From Pseudobdellovibrionaceae bacterium (lineage in GTDB: Bacteria > Bdellovibrionota > Bdellovibrionia > Bdellovibrionales > Bdellovibrionaceae), in contig JAHBUV010000001.1 of the NCBI GenBank assembly GCA_019637915.1, positions 1,520,565 through 1,584,564 of the forward strand: a stretch of DNA of 64,000 nucleotides. The letters run 5' to 3'. Both the position numbers and the translations under genes were made by a program. The first letter of the stretch is position 1; every line of letters starts with the position of its first letter. The notes beneath the pieces were generated by a model. The model had not been told where the DNA came from. It searched no databases and was given only the letters and a program-made list of their open reading frames with translations. This document shows positions 1 to 8,231 of this stretch, one piece after another.

Positions 1-1404
1 CAGGCTGCCGTTCTCATCCGCGAACACGCCCTTATGCTGGGAGAGCACCTTTTCGGCCTTGGCGGGTACGCCCTCGGCCTGCAAAACCCGGCGAAGCGCG
101 TGCGCGGTTTTGTCCCGCGCCGCCTTCGGCTTCGGAATGTAAAACGACTGATAACCGCGCTTGTAATCCCCCATGACCTGCTCCAGAAGGAGCAGGCGCG
201 GGTTCTTGTTGATCTTCGCCAAGGCACGCACATAGTTCGTCTCGTCGTGGATCGCCACGAACTGCACGATGCCGCCGCGCTGATCGTTCTTTGTGTTCGT
301 CCAGGTGTTGCCGTCGATCACAACGAACGGGCGACCTTTGAGCACGGTTTTGCCCTCGGCGTTCACCTCGGTCCGGATTTTGTGCTCGCGGCAGTAATCC
401 AGAATCTTCAGGTTCTTCGCCTTCTTCAGTTCCGAATACAGAGGACCGCCGCGCTCATCAAAAACAGCAGGCAGATCAGCGTCAGTGGAACGACGGTCGA
501 TCTTCGTAAATTTGCCGTAATCCTTTTTTCCATCTCCGCGATAGCTTCTTGATTCCAGTAGTAGATCGCTCGCAGTTCCCAGAGGATTTCCTTTTCCGTC
601 AAAGGCTGCTCGCACATCCCCGCGCAGTTGCTCCCGAAGTCCTGGCACTTTTGCGAATTTTGCATCGTTCTCCTCGAAGGCTTTCATCAGCCCGTCTTTG
701 TCGAAGTTTTTCCCGAGCGAGCGCCCACGGATCGCCTTCTTGTCGCCGTAACTGTAGCTGATGTTCTTCGGCTCCACGCGGCCGCGCACGCCCAGCTCAT
801 CCAAGATGCCGACGTATTCATCGAAGGTCGTGCTCGCCGCCCTTGCGAAATCGACCTTCTGAATCAGGTCGGCGTACCAGGAATTCTTTCCGCGCTTGAC
901 CATTTCACGCACTTGCTTGGGCATATTCACGTCGGGCTCTTTGACCCTCTTTCCCATCTCGGAAAGACCATTCTCCCGGCAGATCGCGTTGCTGATCTCG
1001 TGCAGCCGTTGAATGTTCTTTTTCTTCGTGTCGAGTATCTTTCCGGTCTCCGAGTTGACCGTGCAGATCACGATATGGTTGTGGATATGCCCCTTGTCCG
1101 TGTGAGTCGTCACCCAGGCCATGTGGCCGGGAGCCCACTTCTCGGCAAGCTCGCGCCCCATTTGGTTGTACTTCTCCGGCGCGTGAAGTTTGCTCTCGCT
1201 CGGCGACCACGATTGGATGATCGTGCGCGAAAGAACCTTCAAGTTCTTCCGCGGAAAACGGGCGTGTTCCGCCTCCATTTCCTTCAGCATCTCTTCGCTC
1301 GCGCCTTCCGGTTCATTTTCAACGGAGGGTGACGACCGCTCTTTCGAGATGTACTTCTTCAAGCCCTGCGGAGAGTTCACGCGCTCAATTCTTACGAACG
1401 CCAC
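1..1404 (-). CDS. MOBP-type relaxase (MobA-like), C-terminus beyond window edge
   Basis: This is the DNA-nicking relaxase that starts conjugative transfer at oriT. 468 codons are visible and the gene continues past position 1. The N-terminal relaxase domain carries the metal-binding three-histidine motif: H101-x-D103-K-G-H106-x-H108, followed by N and H110. A tyrosine near residue 18 (in KKYISKE) is a good candidate for the catalytic residue of motif I. I chose the GTG at 1404 because a GGGAG ribosome site lies six bases upstream, and the gene then overlaps the end of the MobC-like gene by 20 bases, as is usual for mob pairs. The region after about residue 200 has no motif I can name. It is the last visible gene of the leftward mobilisation block and probably works with the type IV secretion genes to its right. 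Confidence 0.85.
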   Translation of the reverse strand, partial: MAFVRIERVNSPQGLKKYISKERSSPSVENEPEGASEEMLKEMEAEHARFPRKNLKVLSRTIIQSWSPSESKLHAPEKYNQMGRELAEKWAPGHMAWVTTHTDKGHIHNHIVICTVNSETGKILDTKKKNIQRLHEISNAICRENGLSEMGKRVKEPDVNMPKQVREMVKRGKNSWYADLIQKVDFARAASTTFDEYVGILDELGVRGRVEPKNISYSYGDKKAIRGRSLGKNFDKDGLMKAFEENDAKFAKVPGLREQLRGDVRAAFDGKGNPLGTASDLLLESRSYRGDGKKDYGKFTKIDRRSTDADLPAVFDERGGPLYSELKKAKNLKILDYCREHKIRTEVNAEGKTVLKGRPFVVIDGNTWTNTKNDQRGGIVQFVAIHDETNYVRALAKINKNPRLLLLEQVMGDYKRGYQSFYIPKPKAARDKTAHALRRVLQAEGVPAKAEKVLSQHKGVFADENGSL

Positions 1405-1741
1405 GGTTCACTCCCATTTGATGCCGAAGGCTGACGATTTCCGCCAGGATTCCGTTGAAGGATTGGCTCCATCCGCTCATGAGGCCCGAGTTGATTTTGT
1501 GCGCGATCTGGTTCAGGTTGTTCCCGATCCGCTTCAACTCGGCGATGATGTGGTCGGCATCTTCCCTGGTGAAAAGGGGGTTCTCCAGGTCGAAGCGGTT
1601 GAACGTGTTCTGTTTCAGGATGTCGGGGATCGAAAGCCCCAGTGCCAGCTTCATTTTCTGAATCCGCTTGTACTCGCTTTCCGTGAAGCGAACGCACGAA
1701 GCGGGAAGCCGTTTGCTCTTATTTTCCACAGCGTTTTCCAC
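1385..1741 (-). CDS. MobC-like relaxosome accessory protein
   Basis: This 118-residue protein should bind oriT DNA and help the relaxase melt and nick it. It has the usual MobC layout: a basic ribbon-helix-helix-like N-terminus (RFTESEYKRIQKMK), then the family hallmark LKRIGNNLNQIAHKIN around residues 68-84. The start is a GTG at 1741 with GGAG eight bases upstream. It overlaps the relaxase start, so the two are probably translationally coupled. The 114 bases just upstream (1742-1855) are the likeliest place in the window for oriT, because MobC/relaxase genes often lie beside it. They contain a small perfect inverted repeat (CCGCA/TGCGG, 1819-1831), but nothing decisive. Confidence 0.75.
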   Translation of the reverse strand: MENAVENKSKRLPASCVRFTESEYKRIQKMKLALGLSIPDILKQNTFNRFDLENPLFTREDADHIIAELKRIGNNLNQIAHKINSGLMSGWSQSFNGILAEIVSLRHQMGVNRGVRKN

Positions 1742-1855
1742 CCTTGGTTCTCCTCTTTTGAGTGAGCTTTGGTGGCCGCGTTTTGTCGTAGGCCAAAATC
1801 TCTTTTTCTGCTTTCCCTCCGCAAAGTGCGGTCGGGCCGTTCCGTTGCGGGCGAC

Positions 1856-2035
1856 TTATTTGAAAGCGGCGAAGATCGCTTTGAAAATCGTGGTGAGCCA
1901 GCCCTTGACCTCTTCCTGATCCACTCCCGTTTCCGTCGCGGCTTTCGCCGCATCCTGAACGGTCGCGTGCAGCTCGCCTACGGCGTGCGCCACTTCCTCG
2001 CCCGCGTCCATCGTCGTTTCTTTAATCTTGCCCAT
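1856..2035 (-). CDS. Small 59-residue protein of unknown function
   Basis: This short gene has an excellent ribosome site (AGGAGG four to five bases before ATG 2035) and overlaps the stop of the upstream lipoprotein gene by 14 bases, so it is very likely real. The product is an acidic N-terminal helix (MDAGEEVAHAVGELHATVQ) followed by a short amphipathic or hydrophobic end (WLTTIFKAIFAAFK). It has no signal peptide and no family I recognise. Its place between a lipoprotein and MobC suggests an accessory role in mobilisation, but this is only positional. Confidence 0.6.
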   Translation of the reverse strand: MGKIKETTMDAGEEVAHAVGELHATVQDAAKAATETGVDQEEVKGWLTTIFKAIFAAFK

Positions 2036-2372
2036 TTCTGACCTCCTCTTTGTTCATCTTCAGAATCTTGGTTTTGATCGTCTCGTTGGCCTCTTTCAGC
2101 TCTTCGAGCGAAAGGGCCAAACTCGCCTCGGCCTTCGTCAAACTCACGTTTTCCGAAATGGCCTGCGCGATTTCAGGCTGCGCCCGTTGCGCTTGCAGCT
2201 TTTCAATCAGCGCGTTCTCTTTCTCCAGAATCGAATGAATGGATTCATCCTTGCGGTTGATGCTCGCGCAGGCGGTGAGCCAGCTTGGAGTCGTCAACAC
2301 GAGCAAGGTGAAAAGCAGAGGGAGTCGTTTCAAAAGTTCGTTTGTGCTGTTGTTCGTGGTCTTTTGCTTCAT
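2022..2372 (-). CDS. Small lipoprotein with coiled coil
   Basis: The product has 116 residues. It begins with a lipoprotein signal peptide: a basic start, a hydrophobic stretch LLFTLLVLTTPSW and lipobox LTAC, with the lipidated Cys about residue 35. The remainder (IHSILEKENALIEKLQAQ and onward) is a continuous, mostly helical coiled-coil segment. The chosen ATG at 2372 follows AAAGG at a proper distance; a longer frame to 2459 lacks a ribosome site and would bury the signal peptide. The protein would sit on an envelope membrane. In conjugative operons such small lipoproteins can be entry-exclusion or channel-associated proteins, but there is no sequence match to support a specific role. Confidence 0.6.
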   Translation of the reverse strand: MKQKTTNNSTNELLKRLPLLFTLLVLTTPSWLTACASINRKDESIHSILEKENALIEKLQAQRAQPEIAQAISENVSLTKAEASLALSLEELKEANETIKTKILKMNKEEVRNGQD

Positions 2373-2636
2373 TTTTTTCCTTTCGTTCGTTGTGCTTTTC
2401 GTTTGTTCATTTTTTGGGCATTTTGGGTCCGGGCAAGATAGGGCGTGGATATCCCACACCCCAAAAAAAGTGAAGGCTTTGCCCCCACACCCCCTCGGCC
2501 CGACCCCTGCGTGGTCGGGCTCCGGCCATGCCGGAGCTTCGCCGAGGAGCTGCCCTGAAGGGCTTTTTTGCTTGTTGAGGGCTTCGCCCCCAAGCCCCCG
2601 CGGACGGCCTTAGCCCGTCCTTCGGAATCCCCGAAA
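2373..2636. repeat. Intergenic cluster of G+C-rich hairpins
   Basis: No gene is supported here. Three perfect inverted repeats follow one another: an 8-bp stem GCCCGACC/GGTCGGGC (2498-2505 and 2513-2520), an 8-bp stem GCTCCGGC/GCCGGAGC (2519-2526 and 2530-2537), and a 5-bp stem GCCCT/AGGGC (2552-2563) followed by six T on the + strand. It lies after the stop of the TraG-like gene and before the lipoprotein gene, so it may end or attenuate the leftward transfer transcript or stabilise its 3' end. The T-run is on the strand opposite to the genes, so simple termination of the transfer operon is not obvious. Confidence 0.5.
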
Positions 2637-4172
2637 TCATAGAACCGCCTTCGCCGCGGAGGTCAGGCTCTTGGCCGATCCGAGCTCAACGCCCGTGCCT
2701 GCGACCCCTTGTGCCGTGCCCAGAAATTCAGGCGCGGACTCCTCGGTGCGTTCACCCAGAAGAGGCTTCAAGAACATGAAGACCGATCCCGTCGTCATCG
2801 TGGCGACGAGGATCTGAAGCCAGGAATAGATCGAGAACATGTAGTACATTCTGTGGCTCACGACGCTCGCCGAATACATGGAGATCCCATCGGACATCTC
2901 TCCGAAGGCGACCATCGTGTCCGAGGACATCGAGATCCCGAGCATGATGTGGTAGAGGAGAGTCCAAAGCGGCGTCCACAGCAGCACCGAAAAGTAAATC
3001 CAGAACCACACCATGAGAACGCGCCACTTGCCCGCCACCACGAAGAACATCAGCCAGGGGAAAATCGCCACCAGAAGCATTCGGATGAAACCCGCGACAT
3101 GGGGAGCACGAGCCAGGTGCTCGCTAAACTCCTGCGACCGTTTGGCCGACTCAGACGCTCCCTGGAGGTCTCTCATTCCGAGGATGCCGAGAATCCCGTC
3201 CCAGCTAAAAATCTGCCCGAGAACTTGAAAGCTGTAGCCGGTTTTGCCAAAGACTTCGGCCCCTCTGTGAATCCCGAGACGCCCTTCGGACTTGTCTGCG
3301 TAAAAGCTCGCAAGAGCCTGGGACGCGACGTAGTTTTTGAAGTAGCCGGGATCGAGCTTTCCGCCGTAGGCGTACACGACACTCGCCTCCCACGGCAGGC
3401 GGTCGGCGAGCCCCTTGGTTTGCACATAGGCGTAGTCGTTGAGCTTCTGGACGGTCGATTCTTTCACCTCCAGGCAGTTCGTGGTCTTGCCTTCACCGAG
3501 ATCAATCCCCACGTCCGCAAGCTCGCGGTCGATCTCATGTCTGGCCTGGAAGAGGCCATCCATCGCCGCACGGTTCTTGAGCTCGCCCAGGCTCGGGATC
3601 ACCTTCGTGAAACACTCATCCGTGTAAAAACGAAGCTGGTCACGCAAGCTCGGATCTTCGATGGTCGAAGTCCCCGCGTACATGATGGCTTTGTAGAACA
3701 TATTCGGAGCCGTAAGCTGCGAGGTGCCTTTAGCGAATATACCGTCGATCACGCGAGCGAGGAGACCCGTTAGCTCCTCGGCGGTTCGGCTCATCACGCT
3801 GAAAACCACGCTCACTCGGTACTGCGATTCCGTGGGGCCGCCGTTGGCTTTCACATACGAGTTGTCAGCCCAGTTCTTCCCTTGGAAGTCCAAGACCTCG
3901 GCGTTGGACCCCACGCGCAGGATCGCAAGCCCCAGGAACAGGCACGCCACCACTTTGATGAAGCGCGAGAGCGGGACCTGCTTCCGTTCGATGAGCGAGC
4001 CCGGCAGATAACGCGAAATGAACTTCAGGATCGTGAAGAAGAAGATGGTCCCGAAGATCATCAGGATCAGACCCTTGAAGAAGGTCTCGCCCGTGATCAG
4101 TTCGATGAACTTCGCGTGCAGGCTCAGTCCGATGAGCTGATAGAGGGCTTCATAAGCCGTATTTGAAAACAT
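2637..4172 (-). CDS. TraG-like mating-pair / inner-membrane conjugation protein
   Basis: The protein has 511 residues with a membrane-embedded N-terminal part (hydrophobic segments about residues 31-47 and 70-86), a long soluble domain, and a second hydrophobic cluster about residues 365-470. The pattern and the segment YRVSVVFSVMSRTAEE resemble the N-terminal domain of TraG proteins of F-type systems, which act in pilus assembly and mating-pair stabilisation. F TraG is about twice as long; the periplasmic C-terminal half involved in entry exclusion is absent. It follows the TraH-like gene by 12 bases, the same TraH-TraG order as in F. The family assignment comes from pattern and position, not from a diagnostic motif. 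Confidence 0.55.
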   Translation of the reverse strand: MFSNTAYEALYQLIGLSLHAKFIELITGETFFKGLILMIFGTIFFFTILKFISRYLPGSLIERKQVPLSRFIKVVACLFLGLAILRVGSNAEVLDFQGKNWADNSYVKANGGPTESQYRVSVVFSVMSRTAEELTGLLARVIDGIFAKGTSQLTAPNMFYKAIMYAGTSTIEDPSLRDQLRFYTDECFTKVIPSLGELKNRAAMDGLFQARHEIDRELADVGIDLGEGKTTNCLEVKESTVQKLNDYAYVQTKGLADRLPWEASVVYAYGGKLDPGYFKNYVASQALASFYADKSEGRLGIHRGAEVFGKTGYSFQVLGQIFSWDGILGILGMRDLQGASESAKRSQEFSEHLARAPHVAGFIRMLLVAIFPWLMFFVVAGKWRVLMVWFWIYFSVLLWTPLWTLLYHIMLGISMSSDTMVAFGEMSDGISMYSASVVSHRMYYMFSIYSWLQILVATMTTGSVFMFLKPLLGERTEESAPEFLGTAQGVAGTGVELGSAKSLTSAAKAVL

Positions 4173-4184
4173 CGTCCCTCCCCC

Positions 4185-5504
4185 TTAGTTCCCGTCGCAC
4201 ATCACGCCGTCGGCGCAGTCGAAGAACCTGCGGCGGGCGGATTGGGCGTCCAGTTCCGTTTGGTCACGCAGCAGGCGTTCCTTGGATAGCTCCAGGTGCA
4301 GCCCCTCGCCCTCTTGGTTGATCTGCGCCACCACCTCGTTGAGCGGAAGGTTCCGTTCCTTTTGCAGCTCCAGGGTGGTTTCGACTGTGTTCTTGAGCTG
4401 GTCGCGCTTATTCTCGATTTCCTTTTTGCGGCGCTCGGGCAGGTTCGGGTTCTGGCTGGCGAGCGCCAGAACGTCGAGCGATCGGTTCATGTCGTCCGAG
4501 AAACGAGCGACCGCGATGGAGCTTGCGAGGCGCTGGCAGTAGAGAGCGCGGGCCTTGTAGGGCATAACGGCGAGGTTTCGGAGCGTCTGACGATCCAGAA
4601 GCACCTGGTCCTTGATTCCGGTCACGTCTTCCAGGTCGGCACCGCGAATGACCGTATTGGCCCCTTGCGGGCCTGCGGCGTCGATCTTTTTGAGAAGCCC
4701 CTGGCAGAGCCTTTCTTGTACTTCGCGCTCGATCCCGGCCAAATGCGTGCGCGGAGTGATGCCGAAGGGTTTGTCGCCGTATTCCACCGACACGCGCCCA
4801 CGAGAAACCACCGTATCGCCGACGAGATTCTTGACAAGATTGATCGTGCTCGCGGCGGCCGGCGTGTCCAAGCCCGCCCAGCGAGCCGAACTCGAGATGA
4901 GCTTGTTCGAGCCGGATTTCTCGCCGTACTTCGACCCTGACCAGTTGGCGATGTCGGTGTCCCAAACGCGGGCTGAATTGCACGTCTGCATGGCGGTTTC
5001 GATGTTGCCGCCGTTGCGCTCGATCTCGCGGTGAACGCACGACTGCCGTTCTTCGTAGAACTCTTGCACGCGGGAGTCGGTGTACTTGTCCATGAGCGAG
5101 CACTGATCGAGCCGCATCTGCGACATGAAATTCGCGTTGACCTGCGAGTGTTTCAGGATCGAACACCAGGTCGGGCTGAAGTAACAGGCGAGCAGCATCG
5201 GGGAGCCCGCGATGATGTCCTTCCCCATATCGCCGAAGTAGCGGCTGTCGAGGATGTTCTTGAGACTCGCCTGGAGCGTGCTCTTGAAATCCACGCGGCC
5301 GCAATCCGATCCGATGCCGAGGTTCACGCCGACATCGACCGTGCGGTACTCGTCGAAAACGGGATCGCGCCTGAGCTCTTGGCGTTTGAACAGATAATCA
5401 CTGGCTTTGAACTCGCTGTGATTCCGGTAGCTGAAGTCGCTGTTATTGGCGAAGGCCGCGGCCGGCCATAACGCCAAACCGAGCACGAAAGAAATTCGCT
5501 TCAT
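4185..5504 (-). CDS. TraH-like exported conjugation protein
   Basis: The product has 439 residues starting with a signal peptide (MKRISFVLGLALWPAAAFA). It is cysteine-containing and mostly soluble, with a predicted coiled coil near the C-terminus (KKEIENKRDQLKNTVETT). Length, export signal, and the position between TraC and TraG match TraH of F-type systems, a periplasmic protein needed for pilus assembly. The segment CGRVDFKSTLQASLKNIL would fit the conserved N-terminal TraH region. The ATG at 5504 is chosen because it gives a clean signal peptide and has AAAGGAC upstream; an in-frame start at 5561 would overlap the TraC stop and hide the signal. An ICE protein of similar size from another T4SS class is the main alternative. 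Confidence 0.5.
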   Translation of the reverse strand: MKRISFVLGLALWPAAAFANNSDFSYRNHSEFKASDYLFKRQELRRDPVFDEYRTVDVGVNLGIGSDCGRVDFKSTLQASLKNILDSRYFGDMGKDIIAGSPMLLACYFSPTWCSILKHSQVNANFMSQMRLDQCSLMDKYTDSRVQEFYEERQSCVHREIERNGGNIETAMQTCNSARVWDTDIANWSGSKYGEKSGSNKLISSSARWAGLDTPAAASTINLVKNLVGDTVVSRGRVSVEYGDKPFGITPRTHLAGIEREVQERLCQGLLKKIDAAGPQGANTVIRGADLEDVTGIKDQVLLDRQTLRNLAVMPYKARALYCQRLASSIAVARFSDDMNRSLDVLALASQNPNLPERRKKEIENKRDQLKNTVETTLELQKERNLPLNEVVAQINQEGEGLHLELSKERLLRDQTELDAQSARRRFFDCADGVMCDGN

Positions 5505-5557
5505 CGCTTTACGTCCTTTCTGAAAATTAAAGTTGGAGACGGCGGAGGGAGTCGCGA

Positions 5558-8086
5558 TCATGCGGACGCCTCCGCTTCCAACGCGGCTTTGTCGCGCTCG
5601 CTGTTCACACTGGAGGCGCGGTCGAGGCGGGATTGGATGTAGCGGAACGCACCTTGGTGGGTGCCGGCCTTGTTCGTGTAATAGACCTCGGCGTACTCGT
5701 CCGGCTTCGTTTCGAGACTGCCGACAATCTCCAGAGCCGCCGGATTCAGAAGGGATGAATTCTCCTTGAGATAGCGCACGTTGTCCGGGCTCATCTTCAG
5801 GAAGAAGAAGTTGTCAGCGCCACCCCAGACGGCCTTTCCAGCTTCGGTCTCGAAATAGACGCGAGGGTTCGGCGCCACCCCGATCAGGAAGAAGCCCATC
5901 TTTCGCATACGTTCGGCGGCTTCGACGACGAAATCGCCGACGATGGGATTGTCGCGGCCCAGGCAACCCAGCTCTTCGATGTAGAGAACGCCGCCGCGCT
6001 TGAGGTTTTCCGGACGGCTCATCGTCGCCATGATCTCCTGGATCACGCACATGCTCATGAGTACCTTGAGCGTTTCGTCGGAATCCAGCCCCTCGAGGTC
6101 GTAGGCGTAGAGGAGCTTGGGTGCGGCTTTCTTTCTCTTGGCTTGTCCGCGGAAAAACGGCGCATAGATGCCGTCCCCGTAGAACGGCATCAAGCGAGTG
6201 ATCAGATCCTCGATCTGCTCTTTCAGGGGCTCGAACTCGTCCTCGGAAGTGAGGCCCGACATACTGGCGACAACGTCATCCATGGAAACCGAGACTTCGA
6301 CCTCGGAATCAATCTCCACAAGATCGCCGTCTCGAAAGCCGACGCCCTTCTCCCGCACTCGGCGCAGGTATGCTTCCTTGAGCGAGCGGGAGACAATCGC
6401 GAGGTGGTGACTCTCCATCTCGAAGGACGTGCTGGTGAGCTTGACGGCCGTCAGGATCAACTTCGTGAGGAACTGGATCTTGGCGTCGTCAAACACCCCG
6501 CGAAACGGCGAAAACGGCAGTTCCTTGTTGAGGGTGAAGACACTGAGATCTCCGTCGAACTCATGGCAAAGGGCCTCGCAACTGGCCCGTTTATCGACTG
6601 CAAAAACCAGCGGCTCGAGCGATTTCGGTCCCTTGAGCTTCACAGCCTGGACAAAATCGACCGCCAGCTTACTTTTCCCGGAGCCCGTATCTCCCAACAG
6701 AGCAGTGTGATTCGAGATGGGATTTGCCATCCACGAGAATCGAACGAGGTTGTTTTCCCGAGAGAGAAAGAGCTGGAGCGGGTTTTCCATCCCACGGTAC
6801 GAATCGAAAACCGGGAGGAGTTTCGCCGCGTCCTTGTTCATGATGCGGATAAAACGCTGACTCGAATGATCGGCGGCCGGCGTGTAGAACAGCGGAAGGC
6901 TGTTCATGCACAAGCCGAAACCGATCATCTCTTCCTTGATGACCTCGCACTCAAGATCGTTGTGGAAAACGCTCGTAATGGCGCGAGTGCGGTGATTCAG
7001 GATTTCGTCGGTTTCTCCCTCGACGATCACACAGAAGGTCATGAACAAGCACCGCTCGTCATGCGCCAGGCGTTCCTGAATTTCCTTCAGTTCCTGCTGC
7101 TGACGACGGGCGCGGGCGCTCGGGCTGTTCTGGAGAAAGAACTCCTTCGTGTCGAAGTAGCTCTTGATCTTCGCGGCTTTCGGAAAGCTGAAGTTGAGGG
7201 ACAGGCGGAACGGGAAGTTCAGGGTCAGGAAATTCGCCATGCCACCGGGAATCACGCGGCGAGGACTCGTTTTGAGCGTGATCGTGCGGGTCTTCAGCCC
7301 CTCACGCTGCAATCCTTCGAGGCTGCCGGTCGGCCCCGCATAGACGATCTGCTCGGAGATCGAGATATGCGGATTGAAGGGCGCAAAATCGCGCTCCAGA
7401 TATTCCTTCGGGTTGAAGAATCGGCGCAGAAAATCGACGAGATCCGCACCGCTCACGCGCTTCAGAGGAACCTTCGAGCTGTCGATGAACTGCGCGAGGA
7501 TCTGGGAAAACTCGGAGACCTCCATCGTCATCGCGTTCATCGTGTCGAACAGAAGCCCCTCACCGCGCTCCATGAGGCGAAGAATCGACTTCATGCTGTC
7601 GTGATCTGGAAAATAGCGGATGGAAAGAAGCGCCTTTCGGCGCATCGGAGAAAGACTGTGCTTTCCCTCGCAGAAACTTTTCAGCGTTTCGAGGCGAGCT
7701 CTGTAGATCGCTTCCGAGACCGGGTGCGCGTGTTTGAATCCGCTCGTCTCGAAGTTCCAGACGGGATCACGGGCGGGAATATGGGCCTGGTCGAAAAGGA
7801 TCTGAAGCGTGCATTTCTCCGGCAGGAAAAACCACGACTTCAAACCTTCGACGATGTCCACGATGCGTTCAGCTTCGATGGGCTCGTGTTCAATGAGACC
7901 CAGCTCGAAAACCGCGCCCAAGGAGCCGTCCTTGAGGACGAACATCCCGGCTTCGGTCAGGTATTCTTCATAGGGTAGGATTTTGGCGAAGGAATCCGGC
8001 CGCTCGAACAAAGCCCGCACGAATTTCGTGCGACTGGCGAGCGTGGATTCGATGATTTCATCGGTCGTTTTGTGCAAACCAAGCAT
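5558..8086 (-). CDS. traC: TraC/VirB4-type conjugation ATPase
   Basis: This 842-residue cytoplasmic ATPase energises pilus assembly and substrate transfer in type IV secretion. The Walker A motif GDTGSGKS is at about residues 465-472 and a Walker B segment (VLYIEELG) at about 695. A long N-terminal TraC_F-like domain precedes them. F TraC is 875 residues, so the protein is full length. The start ATG has AAGGAG nine bases upstream. That ribosome site lies in a small hairpin (GCTCC-AAAA-GGAGC), so translation could be modulated. It is the first gene of the TraC-TraH-TraG sub-block, separated from TraV by the Fic gene, whereas in F traV, traR and traC are adjacent. Confidence 0.9.
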   Translation of the reverse strand: MLGLHKTTDEIIESTLASRTKFVRALFERPDSFAKILPYEEYLTEAGMFVLKDGSLGAVFELGLIEHEPIEAERIVDIVEGLKSWFFLPEKCTLQILFDQAHIPARDPVWNFETSGFKHAHPVSEAIYRARLETLKSFCEGKHSLSPMRRKALLSIRYFPDHDSMKSILRLMERGEGLLFDTMNAMTMEVSEFSQILAQFIDSSKVPLKRVSGADLVDFLRRFFNPKEYLERDFAPFNPHISISEQIVYAGPTGSLEGLQREGLKTRTITLKTSPRRVIPGGMANFLTLNFPFRLSLNFSFPKAAKIKSYFDTKEFFLQNSPSARARRQQQELKEIQERLAHDERCLFMTFCVIVEGETDEILNHRTRAITSVFHNDLECEVIKEEMIGFGLCMNSLPLFYTPAADHSSQRFIRIMNKDAAKLLPVFDSYRGMENPLQLFLSRENNLVRFSWMANPISNHTALLGDTGSGKSKLAVDFVQAVKLKGPKSLEPLVFAVDKRASCEALCHEFDGDLSVFTLNKELPFSPFRGVFDDAKIQFLTKLILTAVKLTSTSFEMESHHLAIVSRSLKEAYLRRVREKGVGFRDGDLVEIDSEVEVSVSMDDVVASMSGLTSEDEFEPLKEQIEDLITRLMPFYGDGIYAPFFRGQAKRKKAAPKLLYAYDLEGLDSDETLKVLMSMCVIQEIMATMSRPENLKRGGVLYIEELGCLGRDNPIVGDFVVEAAERMRKMGFFLIGVAPNPRVYFETEAGKAVWGGADNFFFLKMSPDNVRYLKENSSLLNPAALEIVGSLETKPDEYAEVYYTNKAGTHQGAFRYIQSRLDRASSVNSERDKAALEAEASA

Positions 8087-8231
8087 GAGAGAGCTCCTTT
8101 TGGAGCCCGTCCCTCGCTTGAATGCAGTAGAGTGACAGGTGTGTTTTGAATTTCAGTGCGTCGGCGGCGCGATTTTCGTGGCCGCCAGTCGCGCTTGATC
8201 AATCTCTAAGTTCAGGTCCCGAAGAACATGG

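Noticed and set aside
426-665. Membrane-like 79-residue frame within the relaxase
   Set aside because: It lies in another frame wholly inside the continuous relaxase coding sequence.
2369-2640. Open frames across the hairpin cluster
   Set aside because: They translate palindromic G+C-rich sequence into Gly/Arg-rich strings and have no ribosome sites.
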